A program made the position numbers and the translations under genes. 64,000 bases of DNA. Source: Antedon mediterranea (taxonomy: Eukaryota; Echinodermata; Crinoidea; Comatulida; Antedonidae). The notes beneath the pieces are model-generated. The model was given only the letters and a program-made list of their open reading frames with translations, did not search any database and was not told the origin of the DNA. Position 1 is the stretch's first letter, and every line of letters begins with the position of its first letter. The DNA lies in contig NC_092671.1 of assembly GCF_964355755.1 (NCBI RefSeq), forward strand, positions 7,141,001 through 7,205,000, written 5' to 3'. Positions 62,002 to 64,000 of this stretch are shown here, piece by piece.

Positions 62002-64000
62002 ATGGATGAGAAATTTGAAAGTGGGCTAGTGTCGGCATTAAAGGTTGTTGTTGAACAAACAAATTGGCAGTTAGTAGGAAGTGTTGACGTTTTAAAACAA
62101 AAGAAATGTAACCGGTAAGGAATAAAATGATGATGAATAATATTAATAAGCCTAGAAAAGTAGCCTAGTCTAGAGTGTAGCTGAACGGGGGAGGACCACC
62201 ACAATGCACTGCTGACTGAGTGTACAAAAGTACCTAGATAGGCCTAATCCATAGCCTAGCCTAGAAAGAGGAAATCTGTCATCAATGTTTATTGATGATT
62301 ATATGGATGATGGTATGCTTGGCAATAAATATCACTTTGTCATTTCTTCCAATACAGTTTTAAAACCGTGGCAATTCTAATTTTTATTTTTTTTTTAATA
62401 TAAAAAATCATTATTGTGTGCAAAATTTACTGAATTTTGTAAATGTTTGTTTTTTTGTCTTGATAGATTTTCGACAGAAGATGATGAAGATATTATGGTT
62501 GTGTATTATAAACAAGAAAATAGGTTTTATGCAATGGATGCTACATGTCCCCATGAAGGTACTATACTGTACTAATAATGTAGGCCTAATAATACTACTT
62601 GAGTCTTATTTAAATACAGTTTTGTACACATCAAGTCTCTGTACAAAAACAATGTTTGATTCAACTATGCTTTAGCTACTTTTCTTTAATAATCATATTT
62701 ATATAAAATAAATAAATTAAAAATTAAATTAACTTGAATAGAACAGAAGGATAATGTTTACTCATTTCACTGTCTGTGTCCAATAATAATATGTTACTTC
62801 ATTTCTCAGTAATGATTAAAATTTTTAATTTTATTTAATTATATAATCATTTTTGTTTAAGGTGGGCCTCTTGACCTTGGCGATATTGAAGACATTGATG
62901 AGCATCCTAGCATTGTATGTCCATGGCATGATTTTGATTTTAGACTAGACAATGGAAAATCTACTTCAGGTTTAGAGGTAAAACGATATATCACATCATT
63001 AAATTTTTGTTTTTTATTTGTTATAATGTTTATTGTAATTATACTAGGCAAGTTACTACACTTATCATTTTCAGTTGTATGAGAGGTAAATAAAGTTTTC
63101 ACACATGATTTACTTGTACTATGTTTAATTTTCCAAATATTTTGTTTTAATTATATATTGTTTTTTAGGACCAATTAAAAATAATTACTATGTAAAGACT
63201 TTAAAAACATAAAACCTTTAATTGAAAATAATTAGAGTGATAATAAAGAACAAGTTTTCACAGTTCCAACAGGTCTCATAAATTAAAACAATAGACTGAC
63301 TTCACAAACTGGAAACTTTCTTTTTAAAAACAAATTCAAACTACAACATTTTCTTTTAAGTCAGCCCAAGGGTGTCAGTATTATAGGGAAAGATAATTTA
63401 TATAACCTAGGACCTCAGTAAAGAGTAGTAGTTTGGAGACACCTCTGCCTATAATTTTAACCAGAAACTCTCATGCCAAAGACTACTTACATATATTACA
63501 CTCTTCTTCTTGCATTTACCGGTTATAAAATCCAAAGTATATCCAATACAAATGACATTCAGAAATAACAAAAAAGTAGTGTAGTGGGAAATAATATGGC
63601 TCCCATGATACATGCCTTGCTTTAACAACATTTTATTACAAATGACCATAGAATTGAAATCAGAGTGTGCACACTGTGCCTAAACACCTATATGCAAATG
63701 AGTATGCAAATAAGTATAGACAATGAGAATAAATTTCCTTTAGAATGTAAAAAAAAAATCTATAAATAAATATTATCTAATACCAACAATAGGTGTCAAA
63801 ATGAAGTACAGTATTATATTTTACTTCTGGGTTTTGATATAGTTTTTACAATGGTTATGGCTAAATAAAAATAAAATAAAGAGGAAGGGATATTATTGAG
63901 TGAAATGTACTGTATTTGTTGTTTATTTCCATAGCAACCAACATATGATTTACAAGTTATTGATGGCAATGTCTATGTTTATTTATCATCAACAATTATT
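62002..64000 (+). CDS. RFESD: Rieske [2Fe-2S] domain protein, RFESD-like (3' end beyond window)
   Basis: Exons: 62002-62114, 62467-62558, 62862-62977 and 63935 to beyond 64000, giving 129 residues so far. The Rieske iron-sulfur ligands are CPH (followed by EGGPLDLGDIEDIDEHPS) and CPWH, i.e. C-x-H-x(n)-C-x2-H. After this come FDFRLDNGKSTSGLE and VIDGNVYVYLSS, the closing strand of the fold. N-terminal residues 1-37 lack a signal or transit peptide, so a soluble ferredoxin-type protein is likely. The pattern and the GGPL(x)LGDIEDxDxxPxIVCPWH stretch match the animal RFESD family. Exon 4 is still open at the last base, so the true C-terminus is unknown. Confidence 0.88.

Overview
The window is AT-rich, intron-bearing animal DNA. 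Every multi-exon gene joins across GT-AG introns, with one GC-AG exception. It contains tRNA, SINE, LINE, Helitron and MITE sequences and is scattered with the palindrome TAGGCCTA. The gene set and the cysteine-rich EGF/LDLa/antistasin/TIL proteins fit a marine invertebrate deuterostome, most likely an echinoderm. That placement is inference.

Layout. (1) 1-4.7 kb (+): two tandem intronless sulfotransferase-like P-loop genes (534-1409 and 3801-4682), with a degraded carboxylesterase C-terminal fragment between them. (2) 6563-21628 (-): a complete 20-exon gene for peroxisomal alkylglycerone-phosphate synthase (AGPS, 618 aa), the first committed ether-lipid enzyme. Its introns hold a third sulfotransferase-like gene on the opposite strand (16195-17079), a tRNA-Thr-headed SINE, a minisatellite made from one of its own exon/intron borders, and several DNA transposons. 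A tRNA-Leu(AAG) gene lies just beyond its 5' end. (3) 22994-34150 (-), 37282-39690 (-) and 42069-54774 (+): three paralogous genes for secreted, disulfide-rich proteins (748, 237 and 1059 aa). They are assembled from phase-1 exon modules: paired seven-cysteine EGFs, an eight-cysteine NYCGGC module, antistasin-like domains, an LDLa domain and TIL domains. A 5'-truncated LINE separates the first two, and a Helitron-like element sits in the third. (4) 56331-59524 (+): MTX2 (metaxin-2, 248 aa), a mitochondrial outer-membrane import/assembly factor. (5) 62002 to the window end (+): a small Rieske [2Fe-2S] protein (RFESD-like), still open at base 64000.

AGPS and MTX2 are housekeeping genes of peroxisome and mitochondrion, and their linkage echoes the vertebrate HOXD flank. 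The genes between them look like a lineage-specific expansion of secreted protease-inhibitor-type proteins. The three sulfotransferase-like copies are a second, smaller expansion. For every multi-exon gene the exon borders were worked out by reading splice sites by eye and checking that the total coding length is a multiple of three. No alignment or database search was run.
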